Below the pieces are notes generated by a model. It was not told where the DNA came from, searched no databases, and was given only the letters and a program-made list of their open reading frames with translations. DNA of 64,000 bases from an uncultured Prevotellaceae bacterium (GTDB taxonomy: Bacteria; Bacteroidota; Bacteroidia; Bacteroidales; Bacteroidaceae): contig OMXV01000004.1 of assembly GCA_900315075.1 (NCBI GenBank), positions 1 to 64,000 on the forward strand. Reading direction: 5' to 3'. Both the position numbers and the translations under genes were made by a program. This document shows, piece after piece, positions 27,508 through 35,639 of this stretch (position 1 is its first letter; each line of letters opens with the position of its first letter).

Positions 27508-29259
27508 ATGAGAAAGTGCGTATATCTTCTACTGACATTGCTCGCCGTTTACACGGCGGGCAATGCTCAGGTTACGAGTGTGAACCTTGGTTATTGCGAC
27601 GGTGATGTAAGCAGAACCGTCCATAGTGAGTTCTGCTCGTCGGAGAAAAACGTGTGGGTGAGCGGTGCCATTTGGGTGCCAGCAAGCGATGTCAATGTAT
27701 GTGCTGGCAACGAACTCAAGGTCATACGCGCCGGGCTGGCACAGAAAATCAGTATCGACACCATGTGTGTGTGGGTGCGCGAGAAACTCGACGGCAACAA
27801 CCTTGCCGAAGGAGGAATCCCAAAGGCCGACATACAAAAAGGATGGAATGAGATAACGCTCAACACCCCCCTGGCACTGGATGGCAATAATACCACGGGA
27901 CTATATATAGGATATTCCTATCACCAGACTTCCGTCAACCAGGGACTGTCGGTGTTTCTTGAACCTACGCCCCATGCACTATACTTGAAATTAGGTGAGG
28001 AAGAATGGGTTGACCGCTCCGACGAGGGACTCCTCTGCGTAGAGGGTATGGTCTATGGAGACCACCTGCCTGCCTTGAATTTGCGCCTGGCATCCATCGA
28101 AACCCCAGAATACTATATTCTCGACAAGGGGAAAATGAGGATTTTGGGTATCGTTAAGAATCTAGGTGTACAGACAGTCACTGGATTTGATGTCGAGGCA
28201 AGAATCGATGGTATCGACGAGGTTTATACAGCACATCTCGACACTGTGGTAGATTACCAGGGTATCAAAATGTTTGATTTTGAGATATCACCGGCTATCA
28301 CACAAGTTGGAATGGGACGTGTGACCGTCACCATCAGCAAGCTCAATGAGGGCGACGACCTTAATATGGAGGATAATGTGGCCTCGGATGTGTTTGAAAC
28401 TGTGGAACACGACTATTCTCGAATGGTTCTCCTTGAGGAGTTCACCACAGAAAAATGTAGCAACTGTCCACGTGTGGCAGGCTTCGTTCACGACATACTC
28501 GACAACGACGCATATAAAGATGCTGTGGTGGCAGTATGTCATCATGCGGGCTATGATACAGATTTCCTCACCGTACCTTGCGACAACAGTTACTTGTGGT
28601 ATTACAACGAAGGCGGCTCCACTTATGCCCCTGCCCTTATGCTCGACAGAGCAACAAGAAGTGGAGCGACACCGGTATTCCTCCCAAATACATTGGACCA
28701 GCTGAAGGCTATGGTTGAAGAACGACTGGTAAAACCTGCATTAGTGTCTGTGAAGGTTGGTGCCGAGGTCAATGAAGAAACCAACAAAGTGAAGGTGACT
28801 GTCAATGGAAACCGTGCGAAAGAGAATATTACTGTTAACCCTGCACGTATCACCGTATTTTTGGTAGAAAACAACATCAGTCCACGGAGTCAGGCAGGTG
28901 CAACTTCCGATTTTATTCATCAGCATGTCACACGCAAGGTAAACAGCGACTGGGGTGAAGTGATTGAATGGAATGGCAATGACTATAACTACGAATGCAC
29001 ATTCGACCTTAGGGCAGACTATGTGCGAGAGAATTTACAGCTCGTAGCCATGATTTTTGACTATGATGTAAACGACCCAAGCAAAAATGAGGTGGCCAAT
29101 GCCGGCACACTCTTTTATACCGACTTCACCAGTACAGGTATCTCTGCCGTTCAGGCCGAAACATCCACTCCGACCATCTATGACCTCTACGGAAGGATTG
29201 TCACCAACCCCACCAAAGGCATCTATATTGTCAATGGCCAAAAGGTTGTGGTGAAATAA
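27508..29259 (+). CDS. Omp28-like secreted protein with CxxC
   Basis: This 583-residue protein has a signal peptide (MRKCVYLLLTLLAVYTAGNAQ). The central region (from about residue 305) matches the Omp28 family, a thioredoxin-like fold: LLEEFTTEKCSNCPR holds the CxxC pair Cys317/Cys320, followed by VVAVCHHAGYDTDF. The N-terminal part has a jelly-roll look, and residues 210-300 resemble a CARDB-type sandwich (VKNLGVQTVTGFDVEARI). The C-terminus (YDLYGRIV ... GIYIVNGQKVVVK) fits a type IX sorting tail. A surface-exposed thiol-disulphide or peptide-binding role is possible; redox activity is not demonstrated. It starts 8 bases after the preceding stop, so it is co-transcribed with the anchor-J-like gene. 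Confidence 0.85.
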   Translation: MRKCVYLLLTLLAVYTAGNAQVTSVNLGYCDGDVSRTVHSEFCSSEKNVWVSGAIWVPASDVNVCAGNELKVIRAGLAQKISIDTMCVWVREKLDGNNLAEGGIPKADIQKGWNEITLNTPLALDGNNTTGLYIGYSYHQTSVNQGLSVFLEPTPHALYLKLGEEEWVDRSDEGLLCVEGMVYGDHLPALNLRLASIETPEYYILDKGKMRILGIVKNLGVQTVTGFDVEARIDGIDEVYTAHLDTVVDYQGIKMFDFEISPAITQVGMGRVTVTISKLNEGDDLNMEDNVASDVFETVEHDYSRMVLLEEFTTEKCSNCPRVAGFVHDILDNDAYKDAVVAVCHHAGYDTDFLTVPCDNSYLWYYNEGGSTYAPALMLDRATRSGATPVFLPNTLDQLKAMVEERLVKPALVSVKVGAEVNEETNKVKVTVNGNRAKENITVNPARITVFLVENNISPRSQAGATSDFIHQHVTRKVNSDWGEVIEWNGNDYNYECTFDLRADYVRENLQLVAMIFDYDVNDPSKNEVANAGTLFYTDFTSTGISAVQAETSTPTIYDLYGRIVTNPTKGIYIVNGQKVVVK

Positions 29260-29278
29260 TGAATCTGCTTTAAATAGT

Positions 29279-29313
29279 TTCATCCCTGCTGCTTGATGAG
29301 CAGCAGGGATGAA
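29279..29313. terminator. Perfect 15-bp hairpin between genes
   Basis: TTCATCCCTGCTGCT (29279-29293) is exactly inverted at 29299-29313 around a 5-base loop. There is no T-run on either side. It ends 17 bases before the next ATG, so it could be a factor-dependent terminator, an mRNA stabiliser for the Omp28-like transcript or a leader structure of the lipoprotein gene. Confidence 0.6.
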
Positions 29314-29330
29314 TATAGTATATATAACCC

Positions 29331-29957
29331 ATGAAAAGAATCAACCTTATCCTAATGATTGGCTATGCAATCGGGGCAATTGGTCTCTCCAGTTGTGAAT
29401 CCACCATGCCAATACTACAGCAAGTGTTCAACAACGTTGGCTACCCAAGTGTATATACCAACGGCAGCAATACTACTTCAAGTACTTATCCTGGTTCCAC
29501 CACTGGCACAAGTCAGAGGACACCCAGCAGCAACACAGGCAATGCCACCAAAACTAACACAAACGTTTCCTCTACTCCTAAAGCTACAACTACCACCCAT
29601 ACCACCACTTCCACCACCGACCTCTACTACAATGGCCGACGAGTGGGTGAGATACGCTCCAATGGCGATGTGTATATAGATGGGAGACGCATGGGTGAGA
29701 TTCGGTCTAATGGCGACATCTATGTGGACGGGCGGCGTGAAGGCGAAATCCGCTCCAACGGCGACATCTACAAGAATGGCCGACGCGTGGGTGAAGTACG
29801 TTCCAACGGAGACGTCTATGAGGATGGACGGCGCGTAGGTGAGGTACGCTCCAACGGCGACGTCTATAGAAACGGCTCCCGTATCGGTGAAGCCCGCAAT
29901 ATGACAAACACCAAATGGGTAGCCGTCGTCTATTTCTATAATTTCTTCAGACTGTAG
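29331..29957 (+). CDS. Lipoprotein with 16-residue tandem repeats
   Basis: This 208-residue protein has a lipoprotein signal with lipobox LSSC (Cys22). A low-complexity Ser/Thr/Asn linker covers about residues 44-98. From residue 101 come five full 16-residue repeats and a partial sixth with the pattern NGRRVGEIRSNGDVY plus one residue. Each repeat has two Gly-turn strands, so it probably forms a regular beta structure resembling the 5-fold beta-flower or MORN-like proteins. A short hydrophobic/aromatic tail follows. The function is unknown; an anchored surface spacer or binding array is plausible. It converges on the GH28 gene with only four bases between the stops. Confidence 0.78.
   Translation: MKRINLILMIGYAIGAIGLSSCESTMPILQQVFNNVGYPSVYTNGSNTTSSTYPGSTTGTSQRTPSSNTGNATKTNTNVSSTPKATTTTHTTTSTTDLYYNGRRVGEIRSNGDVYIDGRRMGEIRSNGDIYVDGRREGEIRSNGDIYKNGRRVGEVRSNGDVYEDGRRVGEVRSNGDVYRNGSRIGEARNMTNTKWVAVVYFYNFFRL
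29631..29900 (+). repeat. 48-base coding tandem repeat, 5.6 copies
   Basis: Five full 48-base units and a partial sixth encode the NGRRVGEIRSNGDVY repeats of the lipoprotein. Silent differences among units (GGC/GGG/GGA, CGC/CGT/CGA) suggest the repeat is selected at protein level rather than freshly duplicated. Confidence 0.9.
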
Positions 29958-29961
29958 ATAG

Positions 29962-31437
29962 TTAGAGGTGAGAGTCAATAACAATCCTCACATCCTTCTG
30001 GGTGATATTCTTACAATTGTGGAATTCGGCATCCTTTTTGGCAATGATGTTGACATTGCGTAGGGTGATACCATCGATAGGCATTTCGGGCAGACCGTTG
30101 AATTCCATTGCCCTTCCAGCACCATTGCACACCACATTCGAAATATTGATGTTACGGAAGATGGGGGTTGTCTCATCCACTGGCATTTTCGCTGTATTAT
30201 CGGGATTGTCACCATCGGCCAGTGCCTCAGCCACCGATTTTCCACCATAATACATATTAAAAGTGATGGCATCGGTTTTTATATCGGTCATGGAAATGCC
30301 ATCGATATTGATGTTCTCCACAATGCCTCCACGACCACGTGTGCTCTTAAAGCGCAGCCCCACGTCGGTGCCCAGGAACTGACAGTTGCGTACCATTATG
30401 TTCTTCACACCGCCACTCATTTCAGAACCGACCACAAAACCTCCATGACCGGCAAACACCGTGCATCCGTCAACCACTACATTCTCACAAGGACGGCCAC
30501 GACGGCGGCCATCAGCATCCTTACCACTCTTGATACAGATACCATCGTCGCCAGCATCAAACTTTGAATCGACGATGAGGGCATTGCGGCATGATTCCAA
30601 GTCAAGGGCATCGCCATTCTGAGCATAGGCGGGATTACGTGCCAGCACATGGTCAAGGATGATATTCTCGCACATCAGTGGGTGGAGGTTCCACGCTGGC
30701 GAGTTTTGGAAAATAACATCTTGTAAGAGCACATTACGACAATTTACTAAGCTCACCATCACCGGGCGCAAGAATCGCTTGATGCTCTCCCAATCTTCCT
30801 TGGTGTTCATGCCTTCAGGCACATTCATATTGGCTGAAGCCTCACCCTTTGCATAGCCCTCTGAGGGCACCCAGTATCCTTTTTTTGTCTCCACTCCCGA
30901 ACCTTCGGTAAATTCCTTCCACTGGCTCTCGGTGACCTTTGATTTCTTTAGAGGCCGCCAATAGCGACCATTGCCATCTATCACACCCTGACCAGTGATA
31001 GAGATATCGTGAAGTCCATTCCCACTCAATGGTGACTGGCAGCGATAGGTGTCGAGTCCCTCAAACGATGTGGAAATCAGTGGATAAAGTGTCTCATCAG
31101 CGGCAAAGAGTATCACGGCCCCCATTTCCAAATGTAGGTCGATATTACTCTTCAACACAATAGGGCCAGTATGCCAGATGCCCCTCGGCACAATGAGATG
31201 CCCACCACCACGGTTCGACAATGCATCGATTGCCTTGACAAAAGCCTCTGTACATAGTGTCTCGCCATCACCAACGGCGCCGAAGTCAGTCAGAGTCACC
31301 TGCCTATCGGGGATAGTGGGCGCGGAGATTTGTGCCATGGGGAATGGCAGGTTTCGCGTAAACTTCTCGTATGGATTCTGTGCGCTAACATTTAACACGA
31401 AAATGGCCATCATAGCCAAAAGAAAGATTCTCTTCAT
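29962..31437 (-). CDS. GH28 polygalacturonase-like enzyme
   Basis: This 491-residue secreted enzyme (signal MKRIFLLAMMAIFVLNVSAQ) is a right-handed beta-helix of glycoside hydrolase family 28, which hydrolyses pectin galacturonans. Seen are the N-terminal pectate-lyase-like segment VTLTDFGAVGDGETLCTEAF, the catalytic aspartates in NGDALD (Asp276) and DAGDDG (Asp297, Asp298), the His of GHGGF (His331) and the substrate-binding RFKSTRGRGG. The first position is GD rather than the NTD of fungal enzymes, as in many Bacteroidetes members. Whether it is endo- or exo-acting, or acts on rhamnogalacturonan, cannot be told. It may be read from the promoter at 31740-31771 through the DUF5675 remnant. 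Confidence 0.9.
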   Translation of the reverse strand: MKRIFLLAMMAIFVLNVSAQNPYEKFTRNLPFPMAQISAPTIPDRQVTLTDFGAVGDGETLCTEAFVKAIDALSNRGGGHLIVPRGIWHTGPIVLKSNIDLHLEMGAVILFAADETLYPLISTSFEGLDTYRCQSPLSGNGLHDISITGQGVIDGNGRYWRPLKKSKVTESQWKEFTEGSGVETKKGYWVPSEGYAKGEASANMNVPEGMNTKEDWESIKRFLRPVMVSLVNCRNVLLQDVIFQNSPAWNLHPLMCENIILDHVLARNPAYAQNGDALDLESCRNALIVDSKFDAGDDGICIKSGKDADGRRRGRPCENVVVDGCTVFAGHGGFVVGSEMSGGVKNIMVRNCQFLGTDVGLRFKSTRGRGGIVENINIDGISMTDIKTDAITFNMYYGGKSVAEALADGDNPDNTAKMPVDETTPIFRNINISNVVCNGAGRAMEFNGLPEMPIDGITLRNVNIIAKKDAEFHNCKNITQKDVRIVIDSHL

Positions 31438-31501
31438 CTTAATAGGTATTTTGATTAGAAATTAATATTTGTATTGAAACTAGATTCTTAGACTTTGGGC
31501 C

Positions 31502-31708
31502 TTAGTTTGCATCTCTCACCACATCCTCAATAGCATCACAAAAATACCTCTCTTCCTTACCAATATAGAGATGAGAAATGCAATATGTATCCTTATGGTA
31601 TTTACGGCGCATCTTTACAATAGGACGACCTGGAACGTGAAAAGGCAAAAGATTCAGTAGATTATTCATTTTTAAGCGTTTTATTTGATAGTAGTTGGTA
31701 TTACACAC
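31502..31708 (-). pseudogene. Truncated DUF5675-like fragment
   Basis: A 68-codon minus-strand frame (or 55 codons from an internal Met) contains KMRRKYHKDTYCISHLYIG and YFCDAIEDVVRDAN. This resembles the N-terminus of DUF5675 proteins (pattern: R-x-K-Y, C/T-I-G-x-L-Y, F-C-x-T-L-E-D-x-x-R-D). The family normally continues for another 70 or more residues, but here a stop follows directly after DAN and no continuation is recognisable in the 65 bases before the GH28 gene. It sits right behind a strong promoter, so it may still be transcribed. It is called a remnant. A tiny functional protein is the alternative. Confidence 0.5.
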
Positions 31709-31739
31709 ATCGGAACTATGAATAGGAATTCTCTTTCTG

Positions 31740-31771
31740 CAAAGATAAAATGTATTGGCGGCATTTCCAAA
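31740..31771 (-). promoter_or_regulatory. Promoter, TTTG-N20-TATCTTTG
   Basis: On the minus strand TTTG (31771-31768) and TATCTTTG (31747-31740) are 20 bases apart. It drives the DUF5675 remnant and probably the GH28 gene. Confidence 0.78.
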
Positions 31772-31810
31772 CGAATTGCCTACTTTTTCTTATAGTTAGA
31801 GAAAAATGTT

Positions 31811-31818
31811 TAACTTTG
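31811..31818 (+). promoter_or_regulatory. Candidate minus-7 box TAACTTTG
   Basis: It matches TAnnTTTG, 48 bases before the SNF2 start at 31866. No convincing TTTG lies upstream. Confidence 0.55.
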
Positions 31819-31865
31819 TAGCGCAAAATAGAAATACAGGCAATTAAGCGACACATCTTTTCACA

Positions 31866-34715
31866 ATGAATCATCCTATCATTCTCATCCTACGACCACT
31901 AAAAAAATGGGGTATTATCGTGGCCGAACTTCGATTCGTGGGGTCATTGGGACGATATATGGACATTGAGAGAAAGGTAAGAAAAGAACTATTGAATGAC
32001 GATGTATCTGAACAGCTGCTTCAACTGGTGTCTCTCTGTGAGGAACTACAGGCAGGTTTCCTATATATGTGTTATGCCAACCGTAAGATGTTTTGTCGTG
32101 AAGCAGACTTCTGGGACAGCGAAGATAAGATGTTGCAGAATTATGTCAAGGATATGGCCGACAAACGATTGTTCAAGGTAATCAATATTGCCACCGAACT
32201 CGACATCCCCATTCTTTATGCAAAAAGCGATAAAAGCGCCCTGCATGTAGATGACAGGCTGTGGCTTCATAAGGAAACAACAGTAACACCTGTGATGAAT
32301 TTCCAACGACATGACGAGGGAACAAACTATCAGCTATACCTACGGCTGGGAGAACGTGTGGAAAAGCACCCTGACGAACATTCGCTCACTGTGCTTACCT
32401 ATCAACCAGGCATGTTCATCCTCGACCATAACATTTATCTGCTCCGTGAGGGATTCAGTAGCAAATTATTGATTCCTTTCATGCAGAAACCCATGGTATC
32501 GATACCACGAAGAATTGAAAACGATTATTTCCGACGATTCATTCTCAAAAATGTCGCAAAGGTGGAAATCCACGCTAACGGTTTTGACATCGACAACATC
32601 TCCGAGAAGGTATCCCCTTGTTTGACCATGGAAATGTCGGTCAATGGACAATATCTGCTCTCACTACGATTCAAATATGGCAATATGGACTATCCTTCCG
32701 ATGGCAAGCCTGTGGGAAGGGTGTCGCTGCGCGAAAAAGAGGATGGAGGATTCCAATTTATCCGACAATTGAGAGACACACAGCGAGAACAACAAGCCTG
32801 GGAACAAGTGGCGCAGACTGGAGCAAGAATGACTGCAGAGGGAATTATTCGATTCCCAACACTATCACTCTTACTGGACTGGCTACGCCAATACGGACCA
32901 CAGCTACGCTCTTTAGGTATTGATGTAGTGCAACCATCAGAGCATGTCTATTACATTGGACCTCTCAATGTGAGGCAAAGCGATGTATGGCATGGCGACT
33001 GGCTGCAAACAGACGTAACCATCGAACTTGACAACGGACGGCTGCTCATTCCCTTCCACAAACTACGCGATACCATCCTGCGCGGCGAACAGGAATATAT
33101 GCTTCCTACAGGCGAACGATTGCTGATTCCCAATGAATGGCTACAACGCTATGGCGATCTGTTGTTGACTGGAATACCTAAGGATAATGGTTTCAGACGC
33201 CATCGTAGCCAGGTAATGCAAATAAAGGAAAGTCCGGAGCACCAGCCGACACAAACGAGCAAACAACATAGCGACAAATCCTTGCCAACTCAACTACAAG
33301 CCACACTACGCCCATATCAAGTAGTAGGATTTGAATGGCTTTGGGGATACCTCGAGACACGCATGGGATGCTGTCTGAGCGACGAGATGGGATTAGGAAA
33401 GACGCTTCAAACCATCGCACTACTTCTGAAATACAAGGAAACTGCAAGAACCAATGTGAGGAAACCTGTTCCAGGACTACTTTTCACCGAGGAGGAGATG
33501 AGCGGAAACGCCACAACAATCGACTATAATTCCAACACATCGATGAAATACCATACATCTTTAGTAATAGCTCCCGCATCGGTAGTGCACAATTGGTACA
33601 ACGAACTTCACCGTTTCGCCCCCTCACTGCAAGTATGTTCCTATATCAACGATGTAGAAGGACGGCGCAAGATGCGACAATCTTTAACTCACTACGATGT
33701 GGTTCTTACCACCTATCGAACACTGGTCAACGATATTGCCTACTTGGCCGATATGCAGTGGGGTATTGCTGTTTTTGACGAAAGTCAGGCATTCAAAACG
33801 GCTTCATCACAAGTACATCAAGCTGTCGTACAAGTGCAAAGTATAGCGCGAGTGGCATTGAGTGGTACACCTGTAGAGAACAACCTTGGTGAACTATGGA
33901 GTCTGATGAATGTGCTCAATCCTTGTCTCTTGGGTGACGCCCATAGCTTTCAGAAAAACTTCATACAACCCATCGCTAAACAGATGGAGGAGAAACGCAC
34001 CACCCTACTCCGAAAACTTATTGCGCCATTCTTCCTCAAACGCACCAAAGAAGAGGTACTGCATGATTTGCCAAAACGACAAGATGAGATTGTGGTATGT
34101 ACGATGAGTGACGAACAAGCCAGTCTGTATGCGGAAGAGCTGTCACGCGCACGCAACGAGTGGATGGATACTTCTATAAAAGCTGCACACAAACAAATTC
34201 ACATCTTAGCTGCCATACAGAAACTACGCCAAATAGCAAATGGGGAAGGGAAAATGAATGTGGTGTTCAATCGATTGGAAGAACTTCACAACACTCAGCA
34301 CAAAGTACTGATATTCAGTGAGTATGTCACACTATTAGAGAGAGTGGCATCTCTGATGGACGAACGTGGATGGCAATACGATATGCTCACTGGAAAAACC
34401 ACACAACGTGAACAAGTAATCGCACATTTCCAAGAGACAGAAGAATGCCAATTTTTCCTTATTTCACTCAAGGCTGGTGGCGTAGGTCTGAACCTCACGG
34501 CTGCCGACTATGTCTTCCTGCTCGACCCTTGGTGGAACCAGGCTGCCGAGGAGCAAGCCATCGCACGCAGTCATCGTATCGGCCAGCACCGTCCTGTCTT
34601 CGTCTATCGCTTCGTAGCCAAAGACACACTCGAAGAGCAAATCATCACTTTGCAAGAACATAAGCAAAGCCTAATCGACAGCGTCATGCCGTTTATATTG
34701 AAAAATGAAAATTGA
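31866..34715 (+). CDS. SNF2-family (RapA-like) helicase/ATPase
   Basis: This 949-residue protein is a bacterial SNF2-type DNA translocase. The C-terminal half has the two RecA-like lobes: Walker A DEMGLGKTLQT (GLGKT 509-513), motif Ia (SLVIAPASVVHNWYNEL), motif II FDESQAF (DESQ 638-641 in place of DEAH/DEAQ), motif III LSGTPVENNLGELWSLM, motif IV (KVLIFSEYVTLLERV), motif V LKAGGVGLNLTAADYV and motif VI IARSHRIGQHRPVFVYR. The first 480 residues are a long accessory region without a recognised domain. It probably remodels protein-DNA complexes or RNA polymerase in the cytosol. No defence genes sit beside it, so a housekeeping role is likelier. The AlkD-like gene follows after 39 bases. Confidence 0.92.
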   Translation: MNHPIILILRPLKKWGIIVAELRFVGSLGRYMDIERKVRKELLNDDVSEQLLQLVSLCEELQAGFLYMCYANRKMFCREADFWDSEDKMLQNYVKDMADKRLFKVINIATELDIPILYAKSDKSALHVDDRLWLHKETTVTPVMNFQRHDEGTNYQLYLRLGERVEKHPDEHSLTVLTYQPGMFILDHNIYLLREGFSSKLLIPFMQKPMVSIPRRIENDYFRRFILKNVAKVEIHANGFDIDNISEKVSPCLTMEMSVNGQYLLSLRFKYGNMDYPSDGKPVGRVSLREKEDGGFQFIRQLRDTQREQQAWEQVAQTGARMTAEGIIRFPTLSLLLDWLRQYGPQLRSLGIDVVQPSEHVYYIGPLNVRQSDVWHGDWLQTDVTIELDNGRLLIPFHKLRDTILRGEQEYMLPTGERLLIPNEWLQRYGDLLLTGIPKDNGFRRHRSQVMQIKESPEHQPTQTSKQHSDKSLPTQLQATLRPYQVVGFEWLWGYLETRMGCCLSDEMGLGKTLQTIALLLKYKETARTNVRKPVPGLLFTEEEMSGNATTIDYNSNTSMKYHTSLVIAPASVVHNWYNELHRFAPSLQVCSYINDVEGRRKMRQSLTHYDVVLTTYRTLVNDIAYLADMQWGIAVFDESQAFKTASSQVHQAVVQVQSIARVALSGTPVENNLGELWSLMNVLNPCLLGDAHSFQKNFIQPIAKQMEEKRTTLLRKLIAPFFLKRTKEEVLHDLPKRQDEIVVCTMSDEQASLYAEELSRARNEWMDTSIKAAHKQIHILAAIQKLRQIANGEGKMNVVFNRLEELHNTQHKVLIFSEYVTLLERVASLMDERGWQYDMLTGKTTQREQVIAHFQETEECQFFLISLKAGGVGLNLTAADYVFLLDPWWNQAAEEQAIARSHRIGQHRPVFVYRFVAKDTLEEQIITLQEHKQSLIDSVMPFILKNEN

Positions 34716-34754
34716 AAGAAGTCACTTCTAACTCCTAACTTCTAACTTCTAACA
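34716..34754. repeat. Heptamer spacer, TAACTCC/TAACTTC
   Basis: The gap between the SNF2 and AlkD-like genes contains AAGTCACTTCTAACTCC followed by further heptamers, the same 3' arm as at 16580-16672. Confidence 0.65.
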
Positions 34755-35537
34755 ATGACTACCGCCCAAGAAATCATCACCCACATGGAATCGTTGCAAG
34801 ATGAGCGTCAACGACAAAACCTTATGCGCTTCTTCAAGACACAGCCAGGAGAATATGGCTATGGCGACGAATTCCTTGGCATCAAGGTTCCCACAACACG
34901 CGAAGTAGTAGGACAATCAAAAGACACGCCCTTGAGCGAAATCCCCACGCTGCTGCTCTGCCGTTGGCATGAGGTAAGACTCTGTGGACTGCTATTACTT
35001 GTTGGAAAATTTGAAAAACTATCAACAAAAAGACTTGTTAATGACCCACAAGCCATCAAGCAGCGTGACGAAATCGTTCAGTTATACCTCAAATATGCCC
35101 GCCAAGCCAATAACTGGGATTTGGTGGACCTCTCCGTACACAAAATTATCGGTTCATGGCTGCTGCTGCCTACCAAGCTCGGCAGCACCACCAAAGAGGC
35201 GAGTATAAATGCCGACTATAAACTGAAAGTGCTCGATTCCTTAGCAAGCAGCGACTGCCTATGGCTACAGCGAATGAGTATGGTGTGCTCGTGGAAGACC
35301 TCTCAACAAGGCGACCCATCTTATTGCCTACGCTACGCAGAAATTCATCTCCAGCACCCTCACGACCTGATGCAGAAAGCCGTAGGATGGATGCTCCGTG
35401 AGATGGGCAAGCGTGTGAGCATGGACCTTCTGCGTGACTTCCTGCGCCAGCATATACACGAGATGTCACGTACATCACTACGCTACGCCATCGAGAAAAT
35501 GCCAGAACAAGAAAGGGGGATATGGTTAAGGAAATAG
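34755..35537 (+). CDS. AlkD-like DNA alkylation repair protein
   Basis: This 260-residue all-helical (HEAT-like) protein matches the AlkD/AlkC DNA glycosylase superfamily, which excises bulky or cationic alkylated bases without base flipping. Signature segments are FFKTQPGEYGYGDEFLGIKVP near the N-terminus and ANNWDLVDLSVHKIIG, containing Trp121 and Asp125, equivalent to the family's catalytic-site Trp and Asp. Length is close to that of typical family members. It follows the SNF2 gene by 39 bases in the same direction; a shared role in DNA repair is plausible but unproven. Some family members, close in sequence, lack glycosylase activity, so the enzymatic function is inferred. Confidence 0.87.
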   Translation: MTTAQEIITHMESLQDERQRQNLMRFFKTQPGEYGYGDEFLGIKVPTTREVVGQSKDTPLSEIPTLLLCRWHEVRLCGLLLLVGKFEKLSTKRLVNDPQAIKQRDEIVQLYLKYARQANNWDLVDLSVHKIIGSWLLLPTKLGSTTKEASINADYKLKVLDSLASSDCLWLQRMSMVCSWKTSQQGDPSYCLRYAEIHLQHPHDLMQKAVGWMLREMGKRVSMDLLRDFLRQHIHEMSRTSLRYAIEKMPEQERGIWLRK

Positions 35538-35639
35538 ACTTTTGATTTAAAAACACTATACCATCTTCCATGTAATCCCAAAACTCATAAGGTTTCAGTT
35601 CATATAAACAAAAAACTAACAACAACTCCCTATATCACA

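Noticed and set aside
31866..35537. A defence island with the SNF2 and AlkD-like genes
   Set aside because: No nuclease, methylase or typical defence partner is adjacent, and both genes are common as ordinary chromosomal genes.
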